Positions 25,322-35,867 are shown, counted from the first letter of the stretch. The stretch: 64,000 bases of DNA from Flavisolibacter tropicus (GCF_001644645.1 NZ_CP011390.1:3964001-4028000); one strand, 5' to 3'. The notes: generated from the letters alone by a model not told the origin. Translations and numbers: made by a program.

Positions 25322-28300
25322 CTACCACACCCTCCATTCCACCTGCCGGGTTTCAGTGCGGGTAGTAGGTACCTGGGCGCCTTTAGTAAGCTCGGGCACA
25401 CGTTGGTTGACATACTGTTTAAGCTCGCTGACGGTGGCAGATGTGTGAGTGTTGAGATACTCCAGAATAGAATAGGTAAATACGCCGTTTTTCAGATCGC
25501 CACGCTCAAGAGCAAACTGGGTACCACCCGCCGCTGAAATAATGGTAGTACCGGTGGAACGACCTACATTGACAAAGAGTTGCTGCATCAGTTCAAAAGA
25601 ACTCTTCATGCCTACTTTCTTTTTATTGAGCAGGAGTGGCGTACCACCGCGGGCACCGGTTGTGGTGGTAGCGGTACTGCTGGCATTGACCTGGGCGATT
25701 TTTTGCAGTTCTTCCTTATCCAACTCGCCACTGTGACAGGCATCTATAAGCATCAGTTTTTTTCGGGCAGGGATGCTATCCATTAGGGCTTCTAAGGCAT
25801 CATAAGGCAAACCACCTTTCTCCGGATTATTGAAATCTACCTTGTAGGTAGAAAGGTAGTAGTCGTATTGCTTGCTTAATAGGCCATGGCCGGAATAAGA
25901 GACCATTACTTTATCATCTACAGCCGTTTGCAATAGCTTTTGTTTCAGCTGTGTGATGTTAGTAGTAGTCACGTTTTCATTAAACAAGGTATCAATAGTA
26001 ATGGCCGTGCCATATTTTTCTTTCAGCTTCAGGGCCAGGTCGCGTACGTCTTTAACGCTATAGTTAAGGTTGTGACGACTGTCGCGGAAGCGGTCGATAC
26101 CAATACCAATAAAGTGCAGGCGTTCGGGTTTTGTGATCGTAGGCTTGCAGGAAATGGTTAACGGCATGTGATAGCTTTCTATACCGTTGCTGTTGGTAAC
26201 AGAAGCTTCTATAATATTCACGCCTTGGGAAAGTGTAACCGTAAGGGTGGTATCAAACGTATTCCGTTTTTATGTTTTAAAGAAAGGCCGTTGCTGCCAA
26301 ACAGCGGCACTTCATTGATCCAGATACTAAAGCGGTCCAATGGATAGGCTACATCATTGCCTTTAATACGTAAGGTAAGTTTTGGTGTTGTGTTTTCGTA
26401 TGGAATAGCATCGCGGTTGGCAAAGTCCGCATCGGGCACTTCTATATTATTGGTAAAAGCTGTTGTATCAATACCCAATTTACGAATGCGTTTTTCATAT
26501 GCTTTGCGGTAGGCGTTGATCAGTGTGGTATCGCCAGAGCCCATAGCCTGCAGCACCTTGTCGGGCCGATTGTATTTCACATCCAGCTGGTCAAAGGTGA
26601 TGGTTTTCATATCGGGCGTGGCATAGTGCAGCAGCTTGACAGCACCGGGTGTGCTTTGGTAATATTTATCAGGTGTGATGGTGATAAAATCGGTGGTGTC
26701 GATAAAAATGACCTTGTATTTTTCCTTGCCGGTGGCTATGTCCCAGTAGCGAATGGCATTGTCGGCGCTGGCAGTAACAATGGATTTCCCGTCGTCTGTA
26801 AAGGTAGCAGGCGTTGCCCATCCCATAGGGGCTGTAAATGTTTGTAACAGTTCAAGAGTAGCAAGGTTATAGAGCTTCATGGTGTCTCCTGAAGTAAGCA
26901 GCAGCTTTTCTTTATTAGGTGTAAGAGCCATTCTTACAACACCTGAATTCGAAAAAGCCTTTATCTTTTTCTCTAGCTTACCTAATTCCAGGTTCCAGAT
27001 ACTGGCACCATATTGGCCACCACAAATAACGCGCTTACTGTCTAGCACTTCAAGATTAAAATACATGTCATTTTTATCGGTAACAGTATCTGCAAATGCA
27101 TGTATGGTACTGTCTTTATATAAAAACAATGTGTTCGTATTTCCTAAAAGCACATAGCTTTTAGCATCAGGGAGAAATTTTAGATCACCAATATAAAAAG
27201 CCGAATCCTGGTGTCGTAATGTTAAGGAGGGGAGGTCAACAACCTTGAACAATGCCTCGTCATTTTTTTGACTGCTGTTTTTTATAGGTATCACTTTATA
27301 GCCTAAGGCAGATCTATCTGTGGAAATTGTAACACCGGGCGCGTTGTCAATTAAAGCATCAGGTTCCTTCGCCAGGGTATCGGTTTGCCCGGTTTCCAGT
27401 AGATGCGATACTATATAGGAATTAAAGCTTTGCCCTTTTAGCAAAATTCTTTGATTCAGGGTAATTGTTTTCTTATCGGCAGAAAACACGGCCTCGCCCA
27501 GTGTACGTGCATGGGTATTTTTAGTAGAGAACTGATTATTCTGGGTATTCAAAAAACGGATAATACCATCTTCTGCAGAAAAGATCAATGAGTCTTTTTT
27601 CTGAAGAATACCTGTAGTTAATATGGACTGGCTTTTAATTTTATCCTCAATACGCCAGGGATTGCTTTTAATAAAATAAAGTTGGGCAAGATCACTCACC
27701 AGAAGCTCTTTACTAGGGCTAAGACTTAGCAGGTTATTGACACTGGAAGGATAGCCCAGGTCATAGACGAAAGAGTCAATACATTTTTGAAGCGGAATAC
27801 TCCATTTCTTTATTTCAATACTGGCGCCCGCCTTGTTGGGGTCTTTAAGATCGGCCATGGAATAAAACACATCGGCTGTTTCTCCGGGGTATACAGCTTT
27901 AGCAGGTGTAGCATGACCATTAAAACGAATGCTGTCCTTTCCCCCATTATGTGCATTCGTATGTTGTTAATAGTCGTATTGGCAGCTATAAAGCTGTAGC
28001 GGCCATCTTTAGAGAGAAAGAAGTCATTGACATCACCATGGATATAATTAAAGCTTAGTTGTTCTATAAAGGCAGTAGAATCTTTCACGCTCCAAACAGA
28101 AAAGCTACTGTCCGATTCTGCGCAGGCCAGCTTTGAGCCATCAGGAAAGAAGGCAATTTTCTGTCCTCTACCACTGAGTTCAAAACGAGCGATCTCCGTT
28201 TTTTTATAAAGATCAAAAACATTAATAACCCAATTGTTGCATCCCGCCAGCAAACGACCATCATTTGAAAAGTTTAAGTCGTTTACAGAATTGCTAAACA

Positions 28301-28640
28301 AGGTGTCAGTACTATATACACACTCGCCAGTGCTAACCCTCCATATTTTTACTATGCCGCTGCCGTCGCCAGAGGCCAGTAGACTGTCGTTAGGAGAAAA
28401 GCGAACCGTATTGACGATATCCTCATGACCATTTAATAGACGAAGTTCTTTTTTGGTGTGATAATCCCAGATCTTAATACTATTGTCATAGGCGCAGGTG
28501 GCTACATATTTTCCATTGTGAGATATATCAAAGCCGGTGATCCAGGCCGTGTGGGCTGTTGGTATCTTGAGGGTTAGGTCCTGGGCATTTATAGATTGAA
28601 AGAAAAGCAGTAAGACTACAGCAAGAACGTTCGTCTTCAT
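25322..28640 (-). pseudogene. WD40-repeat protein with C-terminal caspase (peptidase C14) domain, broken by two single-base indels
   Basis: Three frames make one protein. From ATG 28640 (signal peptide, cut after INAQ) come WD40 repeats (SIKIWDYHTKKELRLLNGHE); the frame breaks at the five-C run 27941-27945. The second part has further WD40 blades (IRYWDIATGKEKYKVIF) and breaks at the five-T run 26267-26271. The third part is the caspase domain with the His (SYSGHG) and Cys (LIDACHSGE) of the catalytic dyad intact. Adding one base at each run restores a protein of about 1100 residues. Family members are caspase-like proteases with beta-propeller sensors. Either sequencing errors or gene decay explains the breaks. 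Confidence 0.8.
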
Positions 28641-29079
28641 AAAAGCAGCAAGGTATTGTGCATAGCGGCACGCTTTGAGCATCAGCAAGAATGTGTTGGA
28701 AAAATAAAGATAAAGGCTAATAACCAATGTAGGGAAGAGAATTAGCTGATGGAAAGGAAAGCTGCAAGCTACACGCTGCATGCTGCAAGCCAAACAGCCA
28801 GTTCGAATATTGAACAAGAAACAAGGAATGAAGAAGGAAAGTTTCAAGGAACAAGAGTCAAGGGTTTCACGCAAAGGCGCCAAGAGATAAAGTCGCAAAG
28901 GAAGCTAAGAGAAGAAAAGAGGTGAAGAAGAAAAAGAGAATGGCTATAAATGACAAAAGCACTCCAGTTAAGAAGTGCTTTTGTCATTTATAAGAAGGTT
29001 TGTTCTTCAGGTTTTGTGCGTTGGCCCCTTTCACGTTTGACGTTTCACGATGAGGGCTGGCTTCTGCCGCGCTGTTTGC
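28641..29079. other. Gene-free stretch with repeats and a terminator
   Basis: It contains GCTGCAAGC-type short repeats (28759-28795), a polypurine AACAAGAAACAAGGAATG-type repeat (28813-28855), a TTTCACGCAAAGGCGCCAAG repeat (28864-28885) of a kind common in Bacteroidota, and the terminator at 28945-28992. I see no gene. Confidence 0.7.
28945..28992. terminator. Perfect 19-bp inverted repeat, probable bidirectional terminator
   Basis: TATAAATGACAAAAGCACT (28945-28963) and its exact complement (28974-28992) with a ten-nt loop. The core AAAAGCACT is shared with the hairpin at 33970-34011. It lies upstream of the WD40 gene and downstream of the DUF4197 gene, both on the minus strand. Confidence 0.8.
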
Positions 29080-29799
29080 TTAGCCCTTGCTCGCCCAGCC
29101 AAATACTTTCTTTAAAATATCGGTTGTTCTGGCTACTGGATTGGCCCGGATATTCGCTTCTTCCTGGGCTATCTGGTCAAATAGGGCGTCCACTGCTTTG
29201 CCCACTACATAAGATGGCAGGTCGGGATTCAGCTTATTCTTGGTAGTAGGGAAGTTGTTATAGGTAGAAACTACATCACCATAATACTTCGTAGCGCTAA
29301 ACTTGTCCAGCGATCCCTTTATAACCGGTGTAAAGGCAGTAATCAGCTTCTGTGTGGTCTTTTGTTTGAAGTACAGGGTAGCAGCATTATTCGGGCCTTT
29401 AATGATATTTAAGGCGTCTGTGATGGTCATTTCCTTAATGGCATCTACAAAAATGGGGCGTGCAAAACCTACGGCATCTTCAGCCGCCCGGTTGATCTGT
29501 AGAATGGCGCGGTCTACCATGCCACCCATACCCAGCTGGCGCAAGGTATTCTCAATGCGCTGAGCCTCAGCGGGTAAGAATAATTTATAGGCTTGGTTGC
29601 CAAAAAAGCCGTCAGTTACATTTAACGTGTTGATACCCCGGCCAATACCCTGCTCTAAGGCCTGCCGCATGGCAGTAGATGCTTCACTTTCTGTAACGGT
29701 GGTAATGCCGCCAGGGTAGGAAGTAGGAAGATTAGTTAGTGTGTCACAGGATAGGAGCCCTAGGGTTAAGGAAAAAATCAAAAGGTACTTTTTTATCAT
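29080..29799 (-). CDS. DUF4197 lipoprotein
   Basis: A protein of 239 residues with a lipoprotein signal (lipobox LLSC, Cys18) and an alpha-helical DUF4197 domain (ALEQGIGRGINTLNVTDGFFGN...). It is probably periplasmic and anchored to a membrane. The family is widespread, but its function is unknown. It is preceded by a good -7 element at 29880-29887. Confidence 0.9.
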   Translation of the reverse strand: MIKKYLLIFSLTLGLLSCDTLTNLPTSYPGGITTVTESEASTAMRQALEQGIGRGINTLNVTDGFFGNQAYKLFLPAEAQRIENTLRQLGMGGMVDRAILQINRAAEDAVGFARPIFVDAIKEMTITDALNIIKGPNNAATLYFKQKTTQKLITAFTPVIKGSLDKFSATKYYGDVVSTYNNFPTTKNKLNPDLPSYVVGKAVDALFDQIAQEEANIRANPVARTTDILKKVFGWASKG

Positions 29800-29879
29800 T
29801 GCTGTTCTGTTTGTTCTCTGATTCCCAAATTGTGAGCCAGTTTAATGGCTGACCATTTATTTCAGCCGCCAAAGCTAGG

Positions 29880-29887
29880 AAAGTTCC
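29880..29887 (-). promoter_or_regulatory. Putative -7 promoter element for the DUF4197 gene
   Basis: TAGCTTTG on the minus strand matches the Bacteroidota -7 consensus TAnnTTTG exactly, about 80 nt before the ATG. A -33 TTTG at the expected distance is not evident. Confidence 0.4.
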
Positions 29888-29944
29888 CTTCATGATATTA
29901 AGATAAAAGGCCACAATGCCAGAACGCTCTTAGAAACTGTGTAG

Positions 29945-30008
29945 AGGTATGCCACGGTTAAAAAGAGTGTTAACATAGGCTAGAGCGGTCAAAAACCGTG
30001 GCATACCT
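29945..30008. repeat. 15-bp perfect inverted repeat upstream of lysS
   Basis: AGGTATGCCACGGTT (29945-29959) and its exact complement (29994-30008) enclose 34 nt. Weaker outer complementarity (CTTAGAAACTGT against ACAGCTTCTTAG) extends the symmetry, like a small MITE or a structured leader. No transposase is associated. Confidence 0.65.
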
Positions 30009-30071
30009 TTCAAATGTTCTAACATTTTTAAACAGCTTCTTAGAACATCCTATAGAATAACGGTTATCCAG

Positions 30072-30079
30072 TACCTTTG
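30072..30079 (+). promoter_or_regulatory. Putative -7 promoter element for lysS
   Basis: TACCTTTG matches TAnnTTTG exactly and lies 23 nt before the lysS ATG. The -33 region is not a clear match. Confidence 0.5.
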
Positions 30080-30102
30080 CGGCTCTTAGAAAACGTGACG
30101 TA

Positions 30103-31644
30103 ATGCAAACATCCCATTTATCAGAACAAGAAATCATCAGACGCGAAAAGCTGGCGGAGTTACAAAAATTAGGTATTGATCCGTATCCAGCGGCGTTGTA
30201 TCCAGTAAGTAATTATTCAACTGAAATAAAAGGCACGTTTACCGACGAGAACAGCGGTGAGTTTGCCAATGTGTGCCTGGCTGGCCGTATTATGAGCGTG
30301 CGCGACATGGGCAAGGCTTCTTTTGCTGAATTGCAAGATTCGCAGGGCCGTATCCAGATCTATGTGCGCAAAGACGACCTGGCTAAAGATGGGGATACCA
30401 CCATGTACGACCAGGTATGGAAGAAGTTGTTGGATATTGGTGATTTTGTTGGTGTAAAGGGATTTGTATTCCGCACTAAAATGGGAGAGATCTCTATCCA
30501 TGTAAAAGAGCTGACCTTCCTTGCTAAGGCATTGCGCCCGTTACCTATTGTAAAAGAAGCAGAGGGTAAAGTATTTGACGCGGTGAGTGATCCGGAATTT
30601 AAGTACCGCCAGCGCTATGCTGATTTGGTGATTAACCCTAGTGTAAAGGACACCTTTGTAAAGCGCAGCAAATTGATCAACTCAGTGCGTGAGTTTTTGA
30701 ACGAGCATGGTGCGTTGGAAGTAGATACCCCTGTGCTGCAAAGCATTCCGGGTGGTGCGGCTGCACGTCCGTTCATTACGCACCACAATGCACTGGACGT
30801 ACCGTTCTACCTGCGTATTGCTAATGAACTGTACCTGAAGCGCCTGATTGTGGGTGGCTTTGATTGGGTATATGAGTTCAGCCGCAACTTCCGCAACGAG
30901 GGTATGGACCGTACACACAACCCCGAGTTTACCATCCTGGAGTTTTATACCGCGTATAAAGACTACATCTGGATGATGAATACCACGGAAAGGCTGTTAG
31001 AGAAAGCAGCTATTGATGTAACCGGTGGTACCGATGTACAAGTAGGTGATAACACAATCTCTTTTGAAGCGCCATTCAAACGCATTTCTATTTACGATGC
31101 TATTAAAGAACATACAGGTTTTGATGTAAGCGAAATGGATGAAGCTGGTCTGCGCGATGTATGTAAGCAATTGCAAATAGATGTAGATCCAAAGATTGGT
31201 AAGGGCAAGTTGATTGACGAGATATTTGGTGAGAAATGTGAAGACCATTACATACAGCCCACCTTTATCATTGACTACCCGGTAGAAATGAGCCCATTGA
31301 CCAAAAAGCACCGTAGCAAACCAGGACTGGTAGAGCGTTTTGAACTGATCATCAATGGTAAGGAGATTGCCAATGCCTATAGTGAGTTGAACGACCCTAT
31401 TGATCAACGCGAACGTTTTGAAGATCAGGTTAGCCTTATGGAGCGTGGTGATGATGAAGCCATGTTTATTGACTACGACTTCCTGCGTGCCTTGGAATAC
31501 GGTATGCCACCAACATCGGGAATCGGCTTCGGTATTGATCGGTTGTGTATGCTGTTGACCAACCAGCCTTCTATCCAGGATGTATTACTGTTCCCTCAAA
31601 TGCGTCCTGAGCGTTTTGAGAGTGAAGAGGAAGAGGCAAAATAA
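30103..31644 (+). CDS. lysS: Lysyl-tRNA synthetase, class II
   Basis: A protein of 513 residues: an N-terminal OB-fold anticodon-binding domain (about 60-170, [20 protein letters not shown]), then the class II catalytic core with motif 2 around [15 protein letters not shown] and motif 3 [18 protein letters not shown] near the end is typical. It charges tRNA-Lys. The length is normal and there is no insertion. A strong terminator follows at 31731. Confidence 0.97.
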   Translation: MQTSHLSEQEIIRREKLAELQKLGIDPYPAALYPVSNYSTEIKGTFTDENSGEFANVCLAGRIMSVRDMGKASFAELQDSQGRIQIYVRKDDLAKDGDTTMYDQVWKKLLDIGDFVGVKGFVFRTKMGEISIHVKELTFLAKALRPLPIVKEAEGKVFDAVSDPEFKYRQRYADLVINPSVKDTFVKRSKLINSVREFLNEHGALEVDTPVLQSIPGGAAARPFITHHNALDVPFYLRIANELYLKRLIVGGFDWVYEFSRNFRNEGMDRTHNPEFTILEFYTAYKDYIWMMNTTERLLEKAAIDVTGGTDVQVGDNTISFEAPFKRISIYDAIKEHTGFDVSEMDEAGLRDVCKQLQIDVDPKIGKGKLIDEIFGEKCEDHYIQPTFIIDYPVEMSPLTKKHRSKPGLVERFELIINGKEIANAYSELNDPIDQRERFEDQVSLMERGDDEAMFIDYDFLRALEYGMPPTSGIGFGIDRLCMLLTNQPSIQDVLLFPQMRPERFESEEEEAK

Positions 31645-31730
31645 GAATCAAGGTACAAGAAACAAGGTTCAAGGATTAATCATCAAGGTCCTGGATTTTA
31701 TTCTTTTAAGTACAAGACAACATAGATGCA

Positions 31731-31765
31731 GAAAAAGGAGCAAGGCATTGCTCCTTTTTCTTTTA
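31731..31765 (+). terminator. Rho-independent terminator after lysS
   Basis: A 13-bp perfect stem, GAAAAAGGAGCAA (31731-31743) / TTGCTCCTTTTTC (31748-31760) with a four-nt loop, followed by TTTTA. It is flanked by an inverted pair of AC/AAGG-rich repeats at 31648-31680 and 31800-31857. Confidence 0.9.
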
Positions 31766-31879
31766 TTGCTTTGTGCCTTGACATCTTTGTGGCTAATCTG
31801 CTTGTACCTTGAATCTTGTGTATTGTACTTTGTACCTTGTTTCTTGTACCTTTAGTATTCTTCATTATAACCCTACGCT

Positions 31880-32260
31880 ATGGAAATTGATAATGGTAAA
31901 GAAACGACCATTGAGCTCTTAGGTGTTGTGGGCTTTTTTGCTACAGCCGGTGGCATTATACAGTCCTTTATGTTTCTTAAATTCTCCTGGGTATTACTGG
32001 TAGCCTTGATTGTCTACACCGTTGTGTTTTGCAGCTTTGTATTGTTTTATAAAATGAACCCGCTTTCTGTAGCGGCACTTTTGGTCAGTGGCATACTGCT
32101 TTTTCTGTTGCAGGTGTTGTTTCTTCTAGGTGGTGGTATTCTATGGCTCTCTGTAGTGCTTTGTATATTCACGATAATAACCGTTGTGTTGATCTATATA
32201 CAGGAATTGCACCATTACATGCGGACGGTTGAACAAGGCAGCCAGTTGCCTATTGGATAA
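31880..32260 (+). CDS. Small membrane protein of unknown function
   Basis: A protein of 126 residues with four predicted membrane helices (about 12-30, 34-52, 60-80 and 84-106) and short charged ends. I do not recognise a family. The composition and frame are coding-like, and the ATG at 31880 follows the lysS terminator and repeat region. It is transcribed in the same direction as lysS but probably separately. Confidence 0.6.
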   Translation: MEIDNGKETTIELLGVVGFFATAGGIIQSFMFLKFSWVLLVALIVYTVVFCSFVLFYKMNPLSVAALLVSGILLFLLQVLFLLGGGILWLSVVLCIFTIITVVLIYIQELHHYMRTVEQGSQLPIG

Positions 32261-32361
32261 ATTACTGGCTGAAGCTTATATAACTCCAGTTTTACTACCG
32301 TGTTTTGGAAGGCGCACTTAAAACAGCACAAGTGAAGTAAAAAGACTAGAACAATACGGTC

Positions 32362-32820
32362 CTATGTGGCGTTTTTTATTAGACTTTTTAACTCACTTGT
32401 ACCAAAGTCATCGATCAACTTCAGGGATTCTTTAGTTAGTAATCTCGGATTTGCTCCATTATCTAACAGCCATTTAACGAGCTCAACACTTTTAGTATTA
32501 GTTCCCGTTACTATACTAGTATTAAGCAGCATCCCATTATTCACATTAATATCTACTCCATTTGTAATGGCAAACTTGAGTCCTTCTAATCCTTCATTAT
32601 GGTATACTGCATAATAGGCTCCCTGATAATTATGGTTTGCAATATTGGCGCCTAACGACAGCAAATATTCAGCTGTTTTGATTTGAGAATAAGCAATGGC
32701 ATTTTCCAAAGCAACATCTAGTTCTAATTGAGAGTAACCAGATTCAAACAATTTCATTAACTCCTCAAGATGCCCATCACCTGCAAGAAGTTCTATTCTA
32801 GTAAGTCTGGATTCTTCCAT
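32362..32820 (-). CDS. Ankyrin-repeat protein
   Basis: A protein of 152 residues made of ankyrin-like helix pairs (AIAYSQIKTAEYLLSLGANI, VKWLLDNGANPRLL). There is no signal peptide, so it is probably a cytoplasmic protein-protein interaction module; the partner is unknown. It lies 28 bp before the SDR gene, whose frame ends at 32848, on the same strand. Confidence 0.75.
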   Translation of the reverse strand: MEESRLTRIELLAGDGHLEELMKLFESGYSQLELDVALENAIAYSQIKTAEYLLSLGANIANHNYQGAYYAVYHNEGLEGLKFAITNGVDINVNNGMLLNTSIVTGTNTKSVELVKWLLDNGANPRLLTKESLKLIDDFGTSELKSLIKNAT

Positions 32821-32847
32821 AATTATAACACCACTTAACTATGTCTT

Positions 32848-33669
32848 TCAATCCACAAACAAATCTGGCTGTAGGGGCATAGCAGGATCAACTGCGTACA
32901 CGGTAAAGTCGTTCACCCCTTCTTGTTGCAGCACTTCTTCATCAATAAAGAAATTGCCTGTGCATTCTTTGGAGGAACGCGTAACAATAGCGGCTGCCGC
33001 ATCGGCTACAATCTCCGGTTTGCGGCTGCGCTGCATCAGGTAATCGCCACCCAATAAGTTTTGAACGGCAGCGGTGGCAATAGTGGTTTTAGGCCAAAGC
33101 GCATTGGCAGCAATACCAAGTGGTTTTAGTTCTTCTGCAAGACCCAACATCACCATGCTCATGCCATATTTACTCATAGTATATGCCAGGTGTGCACCAA
33201 ACCATTTGGGCTGCATGTCAAGCGGTGGCGACAAGGTAAGAATGTGTGGGTTGCTGGCATTTTTTAAATGCGGTATGCAGGCCTTACTCATAAAGAAGGT
33301 ACCACGCACATTGATACCGTGCATGAGATCAAAACGTTTGGACTCAGTAAGCCCCGTTGGCGTAAGACTGATGGCACTGGCATTATTTACCAGTATATCA
33401 ATACCACCAAAGGTTTCTACTGTTTTGGCAATGGCCTTTTCTATCTGGTCTTCAAAACGAATATCTACTTGCAGGGGCAAGGCTTTCACTCCCAGTGCTT
33501 CTATTTCCGCTGCGGCCGTATAAATAGTGCCTTCCAGATTAGGGTGGGGATCAACCGTTTTTGCTGCAATCACAATATTAGCGCCCTCCTTAGCTAAGCG
33601 CAACGCAATAGCCTTACCAATACCGCGTGAGCCGCCCGTGATCAATACCGTTTTGTTTTGTAGTCGCAT
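32848..33669 (-). CDS. Short-chain dehydrogenase/reductase (HSDL2-like)
   Basis: A protein of 273 residues from ATG 33669 (MRLQNKTVLITGG). It has the Rossmann TGGSRGIG nucleotide motif, NNAS and the catalytic YTMSK motif. The long substrate loop with SPPLDMQPKWFGAHLAYTMSKYG is typical of the HSDL2-like SDRs. It is an NAD(P)-dependent oxidoreductase of unknown substrate. The open frame upstream to 34065 is low-complexity intergenic repeat and is not part of the gene. Confidence 0.9.
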   Translation of the reverse strand: MRLQNKTVLITGGSRGIGKAIALRLAKEGANIVIAAKTVDPHPNLEGTIYTAAAEIEALGVKALPLQVDIRFEDQIEKAIAKTVETFGGIDILVNNASAISLTPTGLTESKRFDLMHGINVRGTFFMSKACIPHLKNASNPHILTLSPPLDMQPKWFGAHLAYTMSKYGMSMVMLGLAEELKPLGIAANALWPKTTIATAAVQNLLGGDYLMQRSRKPEIVADAAAAIVTRSSKECTGNFFIDEEVLQQEGVNDFTVYAVDPAMPLQPDLFVD

Positions 33670-34109
33670 AGATGGGGAATGTGGTAGGAAGATAAGGCAA
33701 AGTCGTGAATGGTGAGAGGGCCAGCGCTCGCCCCGGCCCCTAAAGGGGAGCGGCCCAAGCACAGGTACCCCGCAGATAGCGCCGATGGCGCAGCGATTTG
33801 AACCACAGGGATACCGGGAACACAAAGGGACACAGAGAAAAAGTTTCGCACAGAGGAAAGGAGAACAGGAGAAAAATAACGAACAAGCAACAAGGAATGA
33901 AGAATGATGAAGGAAAAGAAAATAATGAACAAGATTCAAGACGCAAGGTTCAAGTAAGAAAAAGAATGGATAAAAGAAAAGCACTCCGATGATGGAGTGC
34001 TTTTCTTTTATAAAGTAAGATTGCGTTTTAGGAAACCCTTTCACGTTTGACTTCTCACGTTTCACGATCTCTGGACCTCCCCTTTAGGGGCTGGGGGCGT
34101 GCGCTGCCC
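33670..34109. other. Gene-free stretch with repeats and a terminator
   Basis: It contains a CCCCTAAAGGGGAGCGG palindromic segment (33736-33755), an ACACAAAGGGACACAGAGAA-type repeat (33820-33845), a polypurine AACAAGCAACAAGGAATG repeat (33880-33912) and the terminator at 33970-34011. Long frames here arise from the repeats and show no protein-like features. Confidence 0.7.
33970..34011. terminator. Bidirectional terminator between the SDR and aldo/keto reductase genes
   Basis: An 18-bp perfect stem (ATAAAAGAAAAGCACTCC, 33970-33987, with its complement at 33994-34011) and a six-nt loop GATGAT. The A-rich and T-rich ends give a U tract in either direction. Confidence 0.88.
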
Positions 34110-35099
34110 TTAAAACGACGTTTCCTTTGGCTTGGTCTGCATAATATCTTCAATGCGTTGCAATACTTCGGGTGTCAGTTTAGGCAATACATCCAAGGCT
34201 TTCAGGTTCTCTGTCAATTGCTCTTTTTTGGTAGCACCCAAAATTGCTGTAGTGACATTCGGATTTTGAATGGCCCAGGCAATAGAGAGTGTAGAAACCG
34301 GTGTGTCCAGTTCTTTGGCAAAGGCAGTAAGCTGACGTACTTTATCCAGTTTGTCTTCTACAATAAAGCGGTCCTTTAACCAGTCGAAACCTTCCAGTGC
34401 AAAGCGGCTGCCTTCTGGAATACCGTCGTTGTACTTGCCGGATAGCAGACCCGAAGCCAGTGGGCTCCAGATGGTAGTACCCAAGCCTACTGTTTTGTAG
34501 ATCATGGCATAATCGCTCTCTACTTTGTCACGTTCCAGCAGGTTGTATTGCGGCTGTTCTACTGAAGGACCAATCAGCTTGTATTCATGCGCTACACGGT
34601 GGGCTTCCATGATCTCCACGCCTGTCCACTCGCTGGTACCCCAGTACAGGATCTTGCCTTGCTGGATTAGTAAGTTCATAGTCCATACCACTTCTTCAAT
34701 AGGTACGTTTCTATCGGGGCGGTGGCAGAAGAAAATATCCAGGTAGTCTACCTGCAGGCGCTCCAGCGCTTCGTGGCAGGCTTCTACAATATGCTTGCGG
34801 CTAAGGCCGGTCTGGTTAGGTTTGTTTTCTTTACCGCGCCAGCCAAAGAATACCTTGCTGCTAACCGTATAAGACGTACGATCCCAGCTCTTGCGCTTGA
34901 GTACGCGGCCCATTAGTTTTTCACTTTGCCCAAGCGCATATACTTCTGCGTTATCAAAGAAGTTAACACCATTGTCGTAGGCAATGCCCATCAATTCATC
35001 GGCAATGCTTTCGTCGATCTGTTTGTGAAAGGTCACCCAGCTGCCGTACGATAACACACTCAATTGTAATCCGGTTTTACCCATTCTTCTGTACTCCAT
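34110..35099 (-). CDS. Aldo/keto reductase (voltage-gated K+ channel beta-subunit type)
   Basis: A protein of 329 residues with a TIM-barrel AKR domain. FFDNAEVYALGQSE holds the catalytic Asp and Tyr, and FFCHRPDRNVP the His; the NADPH-binding IAWAIQNPNVTTAILGATK is near the end. It reduces aldehydes or ketones with NADPH; the exact substrate is unknown. The length and motifs fit the Kv-beta/YghZ-like branch. Confidence 0.9.
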   Translation of the reverse strand: MEYRRMGKTGLQLSVLSYGSWVTFHKQIDESIADELMGIAYDNGVNFFDNAEVYALGQSEKLMGRVLKRKSWDRTSYTVSSKVFFGWRGKENKPNQTGLSRKHIVEACHEALERLQVDYLDIFFCHRPDRNVPIEEVVWTMNLLIQQGKILYWGTSEWTGVEIMEAHRVAHEYKLIGPSVEQPQYNLLERDKVESDYAMIYKTVGLGTTIWSPLASGLLSGKYNDGIPEGSRFALEGFDWLKDRFIVEDKLDKVRQLTAFAKELDTPVSTLSIAWAIQNPNVTTAILGATKKEQLTENLKALDVLPKLTPEVLQRIEDIMQTKPKETSF

Positions 35100-35496
35100 A
35101 GCTAATCATTTAAGAATGCAGATTTACTATAAGTTTCTCGCATGAGCAAGAGATGAGCTGCAGGCGCTTCGCGCTATGGTGTTTCACGCAGAGCGCGCCA
35201 AGGCGCGGAAAGGGAGAAACCACGGAGACACAAAGGCACAAAGGGGCACAGAGGAGGGGTAATTAGCTGATGTGATGATTAGCTAATGGAAGTTGACAGG
35301 ATACTAGCCTGCAGCAGGAACTTTCCTTTGTCTTCCCTTGTTTTAAGACAGGACCATTATTAAAAACAATCGTAAATAGTCAGGTAATAAATCCCGCTAA
35401 TCATTTCTGATATCCTTTTCATCCGCGGTCCCTTTTTGTATAACCATTTAGTACATTTAAGTGTAAACTACAAACTGAGAAAAAATAACAAAGTCT
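35100..35496. other. Gene-free stretch with dispersed repeats
   Basis: It contains GCGCTTCGCGCTATGGTGTT (35168-35187) and CACGCAGAGCGC-type repeats, a GGCTGATG-type repeat with GTTGACAGG (35269-35300) shared with 22999-23050, and a block of about 70 bp ending TCCTTTTCATCCGCGGTCCC (35363-35435) that recurs at 42720-42795. I see no gene. Confidence 0.7.
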
Positions 35497-35859
35497 ATGC
35501 AAATGACTCATTCAGAAGTGTGGCCATGGCCGGATGATCTTGACGCTTTAATTGCCGCACCGCAACACCACAAGCTTTTGTTTGAAAACGAGTTTGTGCG
35601 TGTGTTAGACACCTGTATACCACCAAATGAAACCACTCCTGTTCATACACATCGCTTTCCGGCTTCGTTATATATTTTGAGCTGGTCAGATTTTATACGA
35701 TTTGATGATAATGGGGAAGTGATTTTTGATTCGCGAACGCTGGCTAACATTCCTACAGCCGGATCTGCCGGTTGGACGGAATCGTTTGCACCACATGCCT
35801 TACAAAATATCGGCACTCAGGATCTTCATGTAATTAGTATAGAACAAAAGAAGATCTAA
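35497..35859 (+). CDS. Small cupin-like protein
   Basis: A protein of 120 residues with one cupin beta-barrel: VRVLDTCIPPNETTPVHTHRFPASLYILS contains the first cupin motif with two His, and FAPHALQNIGTQDLHVISIE fits the second. It has no signal peptide. It may bind a metal or small ligand; no specific function is visible. It is a single-gene unit with a repeat at its 3' end. Confidence 0.7.
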   Translation: MQMTHSEVWPWPDDLDALIAAPQHHKLLFENEFVRVLDTCIPPNETTPVHTHRFPASLYILSWSDFIRFDDNGEVIFDSRTLANIPTAGSAGWTESFAPHALQNIGTQDLHVISIEQKKI

Positions 35860-35867
35860 ATTTATAC

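Larger units (their letters stand above)
29800..30102. other. Divergent promoter region of DUF4197 and lysS genes with a large inverted repeat
   Basis: It carries the -7 box for the minus-strand gene (29880-29887), the inverted repeat 29945-30008 and the -7 box for lysS (30072-30079). No coding sequence is seen. Confidence 0.7.

Noticed and set aside
28641..28898. Upstream in-frame extension of the WD40-caspase gene
   Set aside because: The extension crosses polypurine repeats; the signal peptide of the real protein begins at 28640.
33670..34065. Upstream in-frame extension of the SDR gene
   Set aside because: It is composed of repeat and terminator sequence, and the SDR fold begins exactly at the ATG at 33669.
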